NCBI RefSeq assembly: GCF_010686705.1
Contig: NZ_JAAGWY010000001.1
Location: 1 to 64,000, forward strand
DNA from: Leifsonia tongyongensis
GTDB lineage: Bacteria > Actinomycetota > Actinomycetes > Actinomycetales > Microbacteriaceae
DNA: 64,000 bases
Direction of reading: 5' to 3'
A program made the translations under genes and the position numbers. This document shows positions 53,881-62,655 of this stretch, in pieces (the stretch's first letter is position 1; the number at the start of each line of letters is the position of its first letter). The notes beneath the pieces were generated by a model that was not told where the DNA came from, did not search any database, and was given only the letters and a program-made list of their open reading frames with translations.

Positions 53881-56204
53881 CAGACCGCCCCTCCGGAGCG
53901 CCGCCCGGAAGTGAGTCCCTCTGCGGGCGCCGGCGAGCCCGCAGGCACGGCTCCAGCGCGGCGCAACGCCCCGACCAGCTGCTCGCGACCCACCGGCTTG
54001 ATCAGGTACTCGGCGACGCCGAGCCTCAGGCCGCGGGACTTCTCATCGACGATGGATGCGATGATCACGGGGATCCCCCGCGTCGCCTCATCCTGGCGCA
54101 ACCGAGCGAGCACCTCCCACCCGTCCAGCCCCGGCAGGAGGATGTCGAGCACGATCGCGGAAGGCTCGACGGCGCGAATCAACTCGAGCCCTTCCCGGCC
54201 GTCCCGCGCCAGCACGACCTGCACGCCGAGGCCGTCGAGATACGCGGAGATCAGGGCGAGCGAAGCTCGGTCGTCATCGACGACCACGACCACGGGCAGG
54301 CGCCCGTCGTCGGCCGACCCGGCGGGGGGCTCTTCCGCCGGAGCCCGCATCGGCACGCTGAATCCGAAGGTGCTCCCCACACCCAGTTGCGACTCGAGCC
54401 ACATCCTGCCGCCGAGAAGCGCGACGATCCGTCGGCAGAGGGTCAGACCGAGCCCCGTCCCTTCTCCGCGCTCCGCTCCGCGCCGACCCTGCTGGAACGA
54501 CTCGAAGATTCGCTCCTGATCTTCCAGCGGTATTCCAGCCCCGTCGTCCGTCACTGTGACCACCAGGTCGTCGTCGAGTCGGGTGGCGGTCACCGCGATG
54601 TGGCCGCCATCCGGCGTGAACTTCACCGCATTGCTGAGCAGGTTGAGGAGCACCTGTCTGAATCGCAGTTCGTCGGAGTCGAGGGTGTCCAGTCCGGGTT
54701 CGACCTCGAGGGTCACCTGGAGGCCGTGGAGCCCGGCCCGCTCGCGCACCATGGAGATGCCGTACTCCAGGGCCGAACGAATCGAGAACGTCGAGGTCGC
54801 AAGGTCCATCCGCCCCGCCTCGACCTTGGACAGGTCCAGGATGTCGTTGAGCAGTTGCAGCAGGTGCCGCCCAGAACTGAGGATGTCGCGGAGGTACTCG
54901 TCCTGGCGATCGTTGAGGTCCCCGAACAGTCTTTCCAGCAGCACTTCGGAGAAGCCGATGACGGCGTTGAGCGGTGTGCGGAGTTCGTGCGACATGCTCG
55001 CGAGGAATTCGGACTTGTGCTGGCTGACGACTTCGAGTTCAGCACCCTTGGTCTCCAGCTCGCGGAACAGCTGCGCATTCCACACAGCGAGGGCCGATTG
55101 GCTCGCGAACGTCTCCAGGAACTCGATGGTCTCCCTCGAGAAGTCGCCGGGCGTCTTGCGCCTCACCACCAGAGCGCCGATGATCCGCTCACCGCGCAGC
55201 ACGGGCACCGCGAGCACCGAGCGCCAGCCATCGTCGTGCAGTACGCGAAGGTGCGGGTCGAGGTCGACGGCGTCCAGGTCGGGCACGGCGATCGGGTGAC
55301 CTTCCATCGCGGCCCGGCCGACAAGGGTGGTCTCGAGCTCGATCCGGGTCGCGCGCAACCGGGCGAGCAGTTCGGCGCTGCTCGCGTAGGCGCTCCGAAC
55401 GGAGAAACAGCGCTCCTCCTCGACGTACTCCATCATCGAACCGCCGTCGCACCCCGAGAAGCGGACGGCGTTCATGATGATGTTCGAGAGCACCTCGTCG
55501 AGCACCAGGCTGGAGCTGACCACCTCGCCGACCTCGCTCAGCGCTTCGAGCTGTTCCACTTTGCGGGCGAGCTCGGCGCCGCGTTCTTCGAGGGCGTGGA
55601 CCAGGCGCACGTTCCGGACGACGATCGCCGCCTGGGTGGCGAACGCCTGCAGCAGCGAGATGGCCCGATCGTCGAATGGATCGACCTCGATACGCCACAG
55701 CGACAGCGCGCCGACCACCTCCTCATCGAGCAGCAACGGGGCAGAGATCACCGTTCGATAGCTCTCGATCTCCTGCACGTCCAGGCGTCCGTATTCCGGA
55801 TCGCTGAGGACATCGGGGATCTGCTGGATGTTGCGATCAAGCGTGACCCGGCCGGCGAGCGTGTTGCGGTCGCGCTGCAGGGGATGAGCATTGACGTAAC
55901 GCACGAATTCGCTGGACGGACCGACGGCCGACGAGAGCACGAGCTGCTCCCCCTCGATGAGGTAGATCTGGCCGGCAGCACATCGGCACAAGCGCCTGGC
56001 ACTCTCCACGACCGTATCGAGTACCGCATCCGGGTCGGACGATGAGCGACCGAGAGCCGTCAGCACCTCGTTCATCGCCGCAAATTGCTCGGTGGCGTCG
56101 ATGTAGTCACGCTGGAGACTGTGGAAAGCCTCCTCGCTGATCTGCCGACCCCGCTCGCTGATTCCGGCCTCCCTCCCGAGACCTCGCGCAAGACGCGACT
56201 CCAT
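53880..56204 (-). CDS. soluble GAF-GAF hybrid histidine kinase with C-terminal receiver
   Basis: 774 aa, no membrane helix. GAF1 ~55-205, coil 205-225, GAF2 ~226-380, HisKA with phospho-His406 (SMSHELRTPLNAVIGFSE), HATPase ~510-625 (NLLSNAVKF; DDGAGIP; GTGLGLTLC) and receiver ~648-765 (IVLDILLPGLDG). Start ATG 56204 has GAGGAG upstream; the open frame further up is the shadow of the divergent esterase. The GAF domains suggest a cytosolic small-molecule or redox signal. First gene of the operon. Confidence 0.9.
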   Translation of the reverse strand: MESRLARGLGREAGISERGRQISEEAFHSLQRDYIDATEQFAAMNEVLTALGRSSSDPDAVLDTVVESARRLCRCAAGQIYLIEGEQLVLSSAVGPSSEFVRYVNAHPLQRDRNTLAGRVTLDRNIQQIPDVLSDPEYGRLDVQEIESYRTVISAPLLLDEEVVGALSLWRIEVDPFDDRAISLLQAFATQAAIVVRNVRLVHALEERGAELARKVEQLEALSEVGEVVSSSLVLDEVLSNIIMNAVRFSGCDGGSMMEYVEEERCFSVRSAYASSAELLARLRATRIELETTLVGRAAMEGHPIAVPDLDAVDLDPHLRVLHDDGWRSVLAVPVLRGERIIGALVVRRKTPGDFSRETIEFLETFASQSALAVWNAQLFRELETKGAELEVVSQHKSEFLASMSHELRTPLNAVIGFSEVLLERLFGDLNDRQDEYLRDILSSGRHLLQLLNDILDLSKVEAGRMDLATSTFSIRSALEYGISMVRERAGLHGLQVTLEVEPGLDTLDSDELRFRQVLLNLLSNAVKFTPDGGHIAVTATRLDDDLVVTVTDDGAGIPLEDQERIFESFQQGRRGAERGEGTGLGLTLCRRIVALLGGRMWLESQLGVGSTFGFSVPMRAPAEEPPAGSADDGRLPVVVVVDDDRASLALISAYLDGLGVQVVLARDGREGLELIRAVEPSAIVLDILLPGLDGWEVLARLRQDEATRGIPVIIASIVDEKSRGLRLGVAEYLIKPVGREQLVGALRRAGAVPAGSPAPAEGLTSGRRSGGAV

Positions 56205-56355
56205 GGGCCATTCTCCTCGCGGCCTCCCGGCTGCGCAACGGCGCGCAACTCGACGCGTGACTACCATCAGGTCATGACCGACTCCCCGAACGGGTTGGCG
56301 AGCGCGGATGCGCGCCGCCGCATCTGGTCCGTGCGATGACGGCAGGAGCAGCTCG

Positions 56356-57363
56356 ATGAACATCCCCACGCTCATGACGCGGCTCGCCGCGCTACAGGGG
56401 CACCCCATCCCCATCTCGAAGGAGTCGGCCCCGTTCGACGGGCACGACAGCGAGGTGATCGACGCCGACGCATCGCGCCAGATTCCGCGTGCAAAGGGGG
56501 TGCGCCTCGTCCGCAATGTCGAATACGCGCGCCGCACCACCGCGGACGGCAAACCCCTCCCGTTGAGGCTCGACCTGATGATCCCGGAGGAGCCGGGCCG
56601 CCATCCGCTCGTCGTCTTCGTCCCCGGAGGCGGGTTCGTCATGGCTCCGAAGGTCGGAGGGGCGCGGATGCGACGCTTCGTGGCGGCATCCGGCTTCGTT
56701 GTCGCCAGCGTCGAGTACCGCACGGTGCGTCACGGTGCGACGTATCGGGATGCGCTCGACGACCTCGCCGACGCCGTCCGCTACCTGAGCGGGCGCGCCG
56801 AGCAGTACGCGATCGATCCTCGACAGGTCGGGCTGTGGGGCGAATCGGCGGGCGGCTACCTGGTGGCCATGGCCGGCGTGACGGGTGACGCCTCACGCTG
56901 GGGAGACGAAGGGTCGCCCATCCGTGCGGTCGTGGACAAGTTCGGGGCATCCGACCTGTTCCGCATCGCCGAGGGATTCGACGCCGAGACGGTGGCCAAG
57001 AACCGAGCACCCGGCAACTCGCTCGCGAAATTCGCCATCGGCCCCACGGCGGTCGTTCTCGACGACGACCCGGACGCCGTCCACGCCGCCGACCCGGCTC
57101 GGCACGCTCGGTCGGATGCGGCGTCGTTCCTGCTCTTCCACGGCAGCGACGATCGCATCGTCTCGCCCGTGCAGACGAGCATCCTCCACGACGCACTGCG
57201 AAGCGCCGGCGCACGCAGTCGTCGGGTTCTCGTGCGCGGGGCCGGTCACGGGGATATCGCGGTAACGGGTGGCGAGGAGAAGTACTGGACGACAGAGCCG
57301 ATGGCAGGGGTGACGATCGACTTCCTGCGCGCCGAGCTCACGACGCCGGACGGCGCGACATGA
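56356..57363 (+). CDS. alpha/beta hydrolase (esterase/lipase, HSL-like)
   Basis: 335 aa. The oxyanion HG-type loop is FVPGGGFV, the nucleophile lies in GESAGG, Asp in FHGSDDRIV, and His in GAGHGD. An N-terminal cap segment of ~60 residues precedes the fold. There is no signal peptide. CAGGAG precedes ATG 56356. Divergent from the hybrid kinase, 151 bp apart, so it may or may not share regulation with it. Confidence 0.85.
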   Translation: MNIPTLMTRLAALQGHPIPISKESAPFDGHDSEVIDADASRQIPRAKGVRLVRNVEYARRTTADGKPLPLRLDLMIPEEPGRHPLVVFVPGGGFVMAPKVGGARMRRFVAASGFVVASVEYRTVRHGATYRDALDDLADAVRYLSGRAEQYAIDPRQVGLWGESAGGYLVAMAGVTGDASRWGDEGSPIRAVVDKFGASDLFRIAEGFDAETVAKNRAPGNSLAKFAIGPTAVVLDDDPDAVHAADPARHARSDAASFLLFHGSDDRIVSPVQTSILHDALRSAGARSRRVLVRGAGHGDIAVTGGEEKYWTTEPMAGVTIDFLRAELTTPDGAT

Positions 57364-57405
57364 GCGCGACGACCGCGCCGTTCACAGACGCGCTGGACCC
57401 AGGCC

Positions 57406-57445
57406 ATATGCCGCTGAGGTGATGCTGATTCGTTACGCGGCATAT
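57406..57445. terminator. possible esterase terminator
   Basis: ATATGCCGC and GCGGCATAT form a perfect 9-bp stem with a 22-nt loop in the 130-bp gap before the lipoprotein gene. No T-tract. Confidence 0.35.
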
Positions 57446-57493
57446 TCCACCCAAGCCGTAGATTCTGATCAGGGCATGGAGGGGGGCAACGGG

Positions 57494-58582
57494 ATGGTTC
57501 GGTTTCGAGTCGGACTGGTCGCAGTCGGGCTGATCGCGGTCGTTGGTTTGGGTGGTTGCGCCGTCGCTCCGGCCGTTGCAACGAAGACGTCCCCACCAGC
57601 CGTGAGTTCGCAGCCCACGCCGACTCCGACGTCCGCTGCGATCGTCGCGCCGACGTCGCGGATACCGCTCGGCTGCGCGACGATCGTCGACCAGCCCGCG
57701 ATCGCTGCAGTCGAATCGACGTTGACGTTGACGCCAACCGACCCGATCTCACCCCCGTACACACGCCAGGTCATGCGGGAACAGGCGGGCAACCTCAATT
57801 GCTATTGGGACACTCCCGACCAGCGGACGGACTCTGCGTCGCTGACGGTGTCCGCGGACGCCCGCGCTGGTTTGGCTCTCACCAACCGAACCGACGCGCC
57901 GTCCCTCGGTGTCGGCGACGCCTCCTGGGCCTACTGCGGACCAAAAGGTGGCTGCGCCGCTTCCGTCGTCGCAGGCGACTACTGGTTCGACATCCAGATC
58001 GGCCAGATCTCGAACAGCAAACTGGCGCCCGTCGATGTCGTGCGCGCCATCGCGGAGTCGGTCGTCTCCCACCTCGCTGCAGCTGGACCCGCGCTACCGG
58101 CATGGCAGCCGCCGGCGACCATGTGGTCGCCTGTCGTGTCATGCAAAGATCTCGGGGCGGCTGTTCCGATGAGCGACGTCATGGCGCCCGGCCCGGCAAG
58201 CTCCGCAGACCAGTGGAACGGTCCCGGGGATGAGAGCCCGATCAACAACTGGACCACCCGTAGCGAAGCGTTCTACAACTGCGCGTGGGACTGGACGAAC
58301 GCACCCGTCAACCAAGACATGCTGATCGTCCAGATCGTTCCCGGCGGCGAATGGGTGCTCCCAGAGCTCGAGTCGTCACCGGGAGTGACGTCTACACCGA
58401 TGACCGTGCCCGGCGCGACCGCGGCTGCGTACCGATGTGACGGCTACCCGCGGTGCTGGGCGGACGCGATCATCGACCACAGCTGGGTGCAACTCAGCGG
58501 CACGAGCAACAACATCCCCGGCATCCAGGAGAAGATGGCGAAGGCGTTCACCGCGTTGGCGGCCTACGCGGCCTCGAAGTAG
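57494..58582 (+). CDS. secreted lipoprotein, unknown function
   Basis: 362 aa. A signal peptide (MVRFRVGLVAVGLIAVVGLGGC) with lipobox ending in Cys22 is followed by a Thr/Pro/Ser linker. The mature protein has several Cys-Trp-containing blocks (NLNCYWDTP, FYNCAWDWTN, RCDGYPRCWAD) that could form disulfides, arranged as two similar halves. Start 57494 is preferred for GGAGG upstream. No family recognised. Confidence 0.75.
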   Translation: MVRFRVGLVAVGLIAVVGLGGCAVAPAVATKTSPPAVSSQPTPTPTSAAIVAPTSRIPLGCATIVDQPAIAAVESTLTLTPTDPISPPYTRQVMREQAGNLNCYWDTPDQRTDSASLTVSADARAGLALTNRTDAPSLGVGDASWAYCGPKGGCAASVVAGDYWFDIQIGQISNSKLAPVDVVRAIAESVVSHLAAAGPALPAWQPPATMWSPVVSCKDLGAAVPMSDVMAPGPASSADQWNGPGDESPINNWTTRSEAFYNCAWDWTNAPVNQDMLIVQIVPGGEWVLPELESSPGVTSTPMTVPGATAAAYRCDGYPRCWADAIIDHSWVQLSGTSNNIPGIQEKMAKAFTALAAYAASK

Positions 58583-58619
58583 CACACCCGCCACGGGCGG
58601 GTCGCCTCCGGTCGTCCGC

Positions 58620-59231
58620 TCACTTGGCGGGAGTAAGCACATCCAGGGCGAACCATCCGTCGAGTTGGGACGCAAACGCTGCCCGTTGCGCGGCCGTTGC
58701 AGTGGGATTGAGGAGGAGCAGGTTGTCGTAGTAGCTGATCGTCGCGTCAGCGTCGATGACATTCGCCAGGACCTTGTTGGAGGCCTTTGTTCCGGTGAAC
58801 ACGGTGTCGGGAAACAGGTACGCCTCGGCTACAGGACGGCCCTTGCTCGTCAGACGGTACGCCAGGCCATGCGCCTCGAAAACCGACGGTGTCACGCATG
58901 CTGCGCCCGATACGGTCGAGCCACGCCCCGTCGCGACAATGAGGCAGACATCCCCACGAGCGTCGAGACCCACCCAGTACGAGCCCGCGGTACCGGCCTG
59001 AATGAAATGCACACTGGCCGGGTCGACACCTCCGGCCACGATCTTCGCTGCCGAAATCGTGGGCGGCAGCTCATCAAGAACCGTTGCGGTCGCACCCAGC
59101 CGATTCAACCCGGCTGGCCTCGTCGACGCCGACCGGGCTCCTGCTCCGTTCGAGCCCCAGACAGCGATCCCGCCGGCCATCACGCTCACCGCCACGAACA
59201 CAACGATCACGACCCCCGCCGACCGGCCCAT
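58620..59231 (-). CDS. membrane-anchored secreted protein, unknown function
   Basis: 203 aa. One N-terminal helix (~5-27, VVIVVFVAVSVMAGGIAVWG) is an anchor or signal. The rest is extracytoplasmic, with a pair of Cys (DVCLIV and AACVTP). GGGGGAG precedes ATG 59231. It is convergent with the lipoprotein gene, 37 bp apart. No family recognised. Confidence 0.7.
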   Translation of the reverse strand: MGRSAGVVIVVFVAVSVMAGGIAVWGSNGAGARSASTRPAGLNRLGATATVLDELPPTISAAKIVAGGVDPASVHFIQAGTAGSYWVGLDARGDVCLIVATGRGSTVSGAACVTPSVFEAHGLAYRLTSKGRPVAEAYLFPDTVFTGTKASNKVLANVIDADATISYYDNLLLLNPTATAAQRAAFASQLDGWFALDVLTPAK

Positions 59232-59399
59232 GGACTCCCCCTGTCCCCACGTCATTGCACCACACTTTGCTCGTCGCCCCGGGGAGCCTCACCCTGTCGC
59301 GAACGGGCAGACATATCGGTCTATCCTCGTTGACGGGTCGACAGCCCGGGGATTAGTGTGAAGAAACAACATATAGGGGTCGATTTTCAGCTGCGGTTC

Positions 59400-59411
59400 G
59401 AAAACGATTTC
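59400..59411. promoter_or_regulatory. LacI-family operator upstream of xylanase
   Basis: GAAAACGATTTC matches the GAAANCGNTTTC pattern of LacI-type sugar repressors (CelR/XylR-like). It lies 34 bp before the GTG start in the AT-rich 214-bp gap 59232-59445. No LacI gene is in the window. Confidence 0.6.
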
Positions 59412-59445
59412 TATCCAATGAGATCCGTACAAAGGAGTACTTGAC

Positions 59446-60573
59446 GTGAATTCTCGTCGCCGTTCCGCCCTCATCACCACAGCTGTCCTCGGTGCCAGCG
59501 TCGTCCTGTTCAGTCAGGCAGCCGCCTTTGCGAGCCAGCCAGCCCATCCGGGCCCGGTCGTCCCGCCCGATTCCCTGAGGGCCCTGGCCGCTCCCGTTGG
59601 ACTGCGCATCGGGACGGCGGTCAACACCGACCTGCTCGCGAGCAACCCGGCATACACGAAGATCCTGAACAGCCAGTTCTCCTCGGTGACGCCGGAGAAT
59701 GTGATGAAGTGGGAGTCCGTCGAGCCGACGCAGGGCACCTACAACTGGGCGCCGGCCGACGCCCTGGTGGCCTCCGCCAAAGCCAACGGCCAGCTCGTGC
59801 GCGGTCACACTCTCGTCTGGCACAACCAGCTGCCGCAGTGGCTCACCCAGGAGGCCTCCTCCTTGAGCGCCGATCAGCTCCGGGCGATTCTGAAGAAGCA
59901 CATCACCGACGAAGTCACCCACTTCAAGGGCAAGATCTGGCAGTGGGATGTGGTCAACGAAGCGTTCAACGACGACGGCACCCTCCGCAACTCGATCTGG
60001 TTGCAGAAGCTCGGTTCCGGCTATATCGCCGACGCGTTCCGCTGGGCTCACGCCGCCGACCCGAAAGCGAAGCTGTTCTACAACGACTACAACATCGAGT
60101 TCACGGGACCTAAGAGCAACGCGGTCTACGCGTTGGTCTCGCAGCTGAAGGCTCAGGGCGTCCCCATCGACGGGGTCGGATTCCAGACCCACCTCGACAC
60201 GCAGTACGGGTTGCCCGACCTGGAGAACAACCTGCAGCGGTTCGCCAAGCTCGGCCTGAACGTCGCTGAGACCGAGGTCGACATGCGCACCACGCTTCCG
60301 GTGACCTCACTCGAACAGAACGCTCAGGTCGCGGGCTACACCACGACGCTTCAAGCATGCCTCGCAGTGAAGCAGTGCATCTCGTACACGGTCTGGGGCT
60401 TCGGGGACGCGTACTCGTGGGTCCCGGGCGTCTTCGCCGGTGAGGGCGCGGCCGACATCTATGACGAGAACCTCCAGCCGAAGCCCGAGTACACGACACT
60501 CCAGCAGACGCTGGCGCTGGCCACCGGTGCGCCGCACCGCACCGACGGGCACGACAGCGGCGATCGCCACTGA
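59446..60573 (+). CDS. secreted GH10 endo-1,4-beta-xylanase
   Basis: 375 aa. A Sec-type signal (~1-30, RRRSALITTAVLGASVVLFSQAAAFA) is followed by a single GH10 (beta/alpha)8 domain. Acid/base Glu172 is in DVVNEAFND and nucleophile Glu277 in ETEVDM. GFQTHLD and YTVWGFGDAYSW are also conserved. No carbohydrate-binding module; a short polar His-rich tail ends the protein. GTG 59446 follows AAAGGAG. Probably induced through the LacI-type site just upstream. Confidence 0.95.
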   Translation: MNSRRRSALITTAVLGASVVLFSQAAAFASQPAHPGPVVPPDSLRALAAPVGLRIGTAVNTDLLASNPAYTKILNSQFSSVTPENVMKWESVEPTQGTYNWAPADALVASAKANGQLVRGHTLVWHNQLPQWLTQEASSLSADQLRAILKKHITDEVTHFKGKIWQWDVVNEAFNDDGTLRNSIWLQKLGSGYIADAFRWAHAADPKAKLFYNDYNIEFTGPKSNAVYALVSQLKAQGVPIDGVGFQTHLDTQYGLPDLENNLQRFAKLGLNVAETEVDMRTTLPVTSLEQNAQVAGYTTTLQACLAVKQCISYTVWGFGDAYSWVPGVFAGEGAADIYDENLQPKPEYTTLQQTLALATGAPHRTDGHDSGDRH

Positions 60574-60590
60574 CAGATCCCCATCGATTG

Positions 60591-60637
60591 ATGACGGCGC
60601 TGCGCCGGGCGGAATCGCTCGCGCGCGGCGCCGTCAT
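60591..60637 (+). terminator. xylanase terminator
   Basis: ATGACGGCGC and GCGCCGTCAT form a perfect stem 18 bp past the stop, with inner GC-rich pairing and TTGTGT after it. It faces the minus-strand gene ending at 60671. Confidence 0.6.
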
Positions 60638-60670
60638 TGTGTCCCGTATCCCCCGCCTTACGTTCGCGCA

Positions 60671-61003
60671 TCAGCCTTTCGTAGTGGGGAGTACTGCGAG
60701 CGTTCCTTGGCGCCCTGACTCTGGGTCGTTCGGGTGGCGATTCAGTGGCGTGATCTCCACGGTCATCCACACATGCAATGGGAGTGACGCCAGGATTTCC
60801 TTCAGGTCGGCGAGTGTGCCGGCGCTCCACAGGCCGAGAGTTCGCCACTCACCTGGCCCGGCGGGCGGCTTCCACAGTCGCAGAAGATTGCCCTTCTCCG
60901 CCAGTTCAGCGGCGCGGATCGCCTCACGATCCTTGGTTTCTTCGACGGTCGATTCTGCCGTCCCGGGCGGAACGTTCGTGATGAGCGTGGTAAGGAATTC
61001 CAT
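60671..61003 (-). CDS. muconolactone isomerase-like protein
   Basis: A 110-aa dimeric alpha/beta-barrel type protein: MEFLTTLITNVPPGTAESTVEETKDREAIRA, RLWKPP, WRTLGLW and LHVWMTVEITPLNRHPND. This matches the muconolactone delta-isomerase family in length and motif order. No other catechol-branch genes are in view, so the natural substrate may differ. AAAGAAAG lies before the ATG; follows the VOC gene by 72 bp. Confidence 0.8.
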   Translation of the reverse strand: MEFLTTLITNVPPGTAESTVEETKDREAIRAAELAEKGNLLRLWKPPAGPGEWRTLGLWSAGTLADLKEILASLPLHVWMTVEITPLNRHPNDPESGRQGTLAVLPTTKG

Positions 61004-61075
61004 GGTTGCTTTCTTTCTCGTTGATCAGCATTCGCTCGTGTTGTCTGGTGGCGGAGTGGCGCATCCGCCTCGGTC

Positions 61076-61516
61076 TTAGATACGCCCGGGCAGGCGGTCG
61101 GTGACCTCTTGGACGATCCATAGATTGCCGTCGGGGTCTTCAAACGAGCAGAACGATCCGTAGCTGGTGCGTTCGGGATCGATGCCGGGCTGTCGCGCCT
61201 CCACCGGGAAGGGCGGACCGTGCCAGATGTCGGTCACCTCGATGTCACGCTCTACGAGTGCCTGGTGGGCGAGCTCGACATCGGAAACGACGAGCGTGTT
61301 CACCGCTGACCCCGGCGCGGCCGGATTGATGCCTACGCCGAAGTCGACCGAGGTCCCCGAGCCCGGCGGGGTGAACTGGACGATGCGCAATCCTGCGAGC
61401 GGCGAGGCGTCCTCGTCGAGGCGCCAACCGAGCCGCTCGTAAAACTTTTTGGACCGGTCGGGGTCCGATACTGCAATGACCTGCACCTCGAGGTTCATCT
61501 GAACGTTTGCACTCAT
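61076..61516 (-). CDS. VOC-family (glyoxalase/dioxygenase-fold) protein
   Basis: 146 aa with two beta-alpha-beta-beta-beta modules: VQVIAVSDPDRSKKFYERLGW in the first and FCSFEDPDGNLWIVQEV in the second. Metal ligands could be Gln12 and the C-terminal Gln/Glu, but activity cannot be assigned. Divergent from the LysR gene (158-bp shared control region) and upstream of the isomerase-like gene. Confidence 0.82.
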   Translation of the reverse strand: MSANVQMNLEVQVIAVSDPDRSKKFYERLGWRLDEDASPLAGLRIVQFTPPGSGTSVDFGVGINPAAPGSAVNTLVVSDVELAHQALVERDIEVTDIWHGPPFPVEARQPGIDPERTSYGSFCSFEDPDGNLWIVQEVTDRLPGRI

Positions 61517-61674
61517 GGCCGCCGTAGCCTTCTCTGGTTGTCGGTTTCCCAGGGCATCGCTTCTGCGTGCCCTACGCAGTAGTCAATCCGGGTGCTCATG
61601 CGGCGTCCACGACTAGTATCCGACCTCTGTTAGCCGCTGCCTCTCACCGATTGGTCCGGCGTACGATCGTGCTC

Positions 61675-62610
61675 GTGGAACTCCGGCAGCTCACCTACTT
61701 CGTCGCCGTTGCCGAGGAACTGCACTTCGGTCGGGCCGCGGAACGCCTTCACATTTCCGGGCCGTCGCTCTCTCAGCAGATCATCAACCTCGAACGCGAG
61801 CTCGGGACGAAGCTGCTCATTCGTGACCGTCGCCACGTGGAGTTGACGCCCGCTGGCAGCGAGTTCCTAACGGATGCCCGGGAAGTCTTGGCAGCAGCCA
61901 CGCGAGCGTTCGATCGGGCGCTCAACGGCGACCGAGAGTTGCCGCTGCGCCTGGGCTACGTCAGTTGGCTTCCCCCCGGAATCGCGACCATGCCCAACCT
62001 TCGAATCCGTATCGACGAATGGATCCTGCCATCCCACACTCAAGCATTGCGGGTAGCCGAAGGCAGCCTGGATTTGGCGATCGCCTGGATTGAGAAGCCC
62101 GACGCCGAGCGGCTCAACCTGGCCTCCGATCTGCTGAAGTATGAGCGACTGCAAGCGGTCATGCCCGGCACTCACCCGACTGCCCGTCACGACGCGGTGC
62201 CCGCATCAGAAATCACGGTCCTCGTTGATATCGACGAGGCGTCGTGGGACTCGTGGAACCGCTACGCTCTGGCATTCGCGGCGGCCAGTGGCGCATCCGT
62301 CCTCCGCATCGAGGACGGTGGCGTGACCGGGCCTGCCTTCTTCGAGCACGTGGCCCGGCTCGGGCGGCCGGTGCTGCAGTCCCCGAAGCGGCACGCGGCA
62401 CCGATGCCGCCTACCTTGACCCGTCGGCCCGTCACGTCTCCGGCGCCGCTATGGGCTTGGGACCTGCTGCGCCGCGCGGACGACACACGGTCCCTGGTCA
62501 TGAGCGCTACTCGGATGCTGGTCAACGGCGCCTTTGCGGCTGGGTGGCAAACGCCTCCCGACGAAACCCACTGGCCAGCAGCTTCACGTCCCGGGGTTGG
62601 CTCTCCTTAA
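61675..62610 (+). CDS. LysR-family transcriptional regulator
   Basis: 311 aa. The N-terminal HTH reads MELRQLTYFVAVAEELHFGRAAERLHISGPSLSQQI in outline, with a LysR substrate domain after it. GTG 61675 is chosen as the family start (ELRQL). The sensor domain is slightly short in the middle. Divergent from the VOC/isomerase pair, its probable target; the MBL/tautomerase pair on the other side may also be regulated. Confidence 0.88.
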   Translation: MELRQLTYFVAVAEELHFGRAAERLHISGPSLSQQIINLERELGTKLLIRDRRHVELTPAGSEFLTDAREVLAAATRAFDRALNGDRELPLRLGYVSWLPPGIATMPNLRIRIDEWILPSHTQALRVAEGSLDLAIAWIEKPDAERLNLASDLLKYERLQAVMPGTHPTARHDAVPASEITVLVDIDEASWDSWNRYALAFAAASGASVLRIEDGGVTGPAFFEHVARLGRPVLQSPKRHAAPMPPTLTRRPVTSPAPLWAWDLLRRADDTRSLVMSATRMLVNGAFAAGWQTPPDETHWPAASRPGVGSP

Positions 62611-62618
62611 AGCCGGCC

Positions 62619-62634
62619 ACGGGACCGAACCCGT
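62619..62634. terminator. short hairpin between convergent LysR and MBL genes
   Basis: ACGGG, six-base loop, CCCGT in the 45-bp gap. Weak. Confidence 0.3.
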
Positions 62635-62655
62635 AACCCCCGCTTACCCTGCGTC

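Noticed and set aside
62605-62640. tRNA-like T-arm (GGTTCGGTCCC on the minus strand)
   Set aside because: Loop is six bases and no acceptor, D or anticodon arms fit. Read as a short hairpin between convergent genes.
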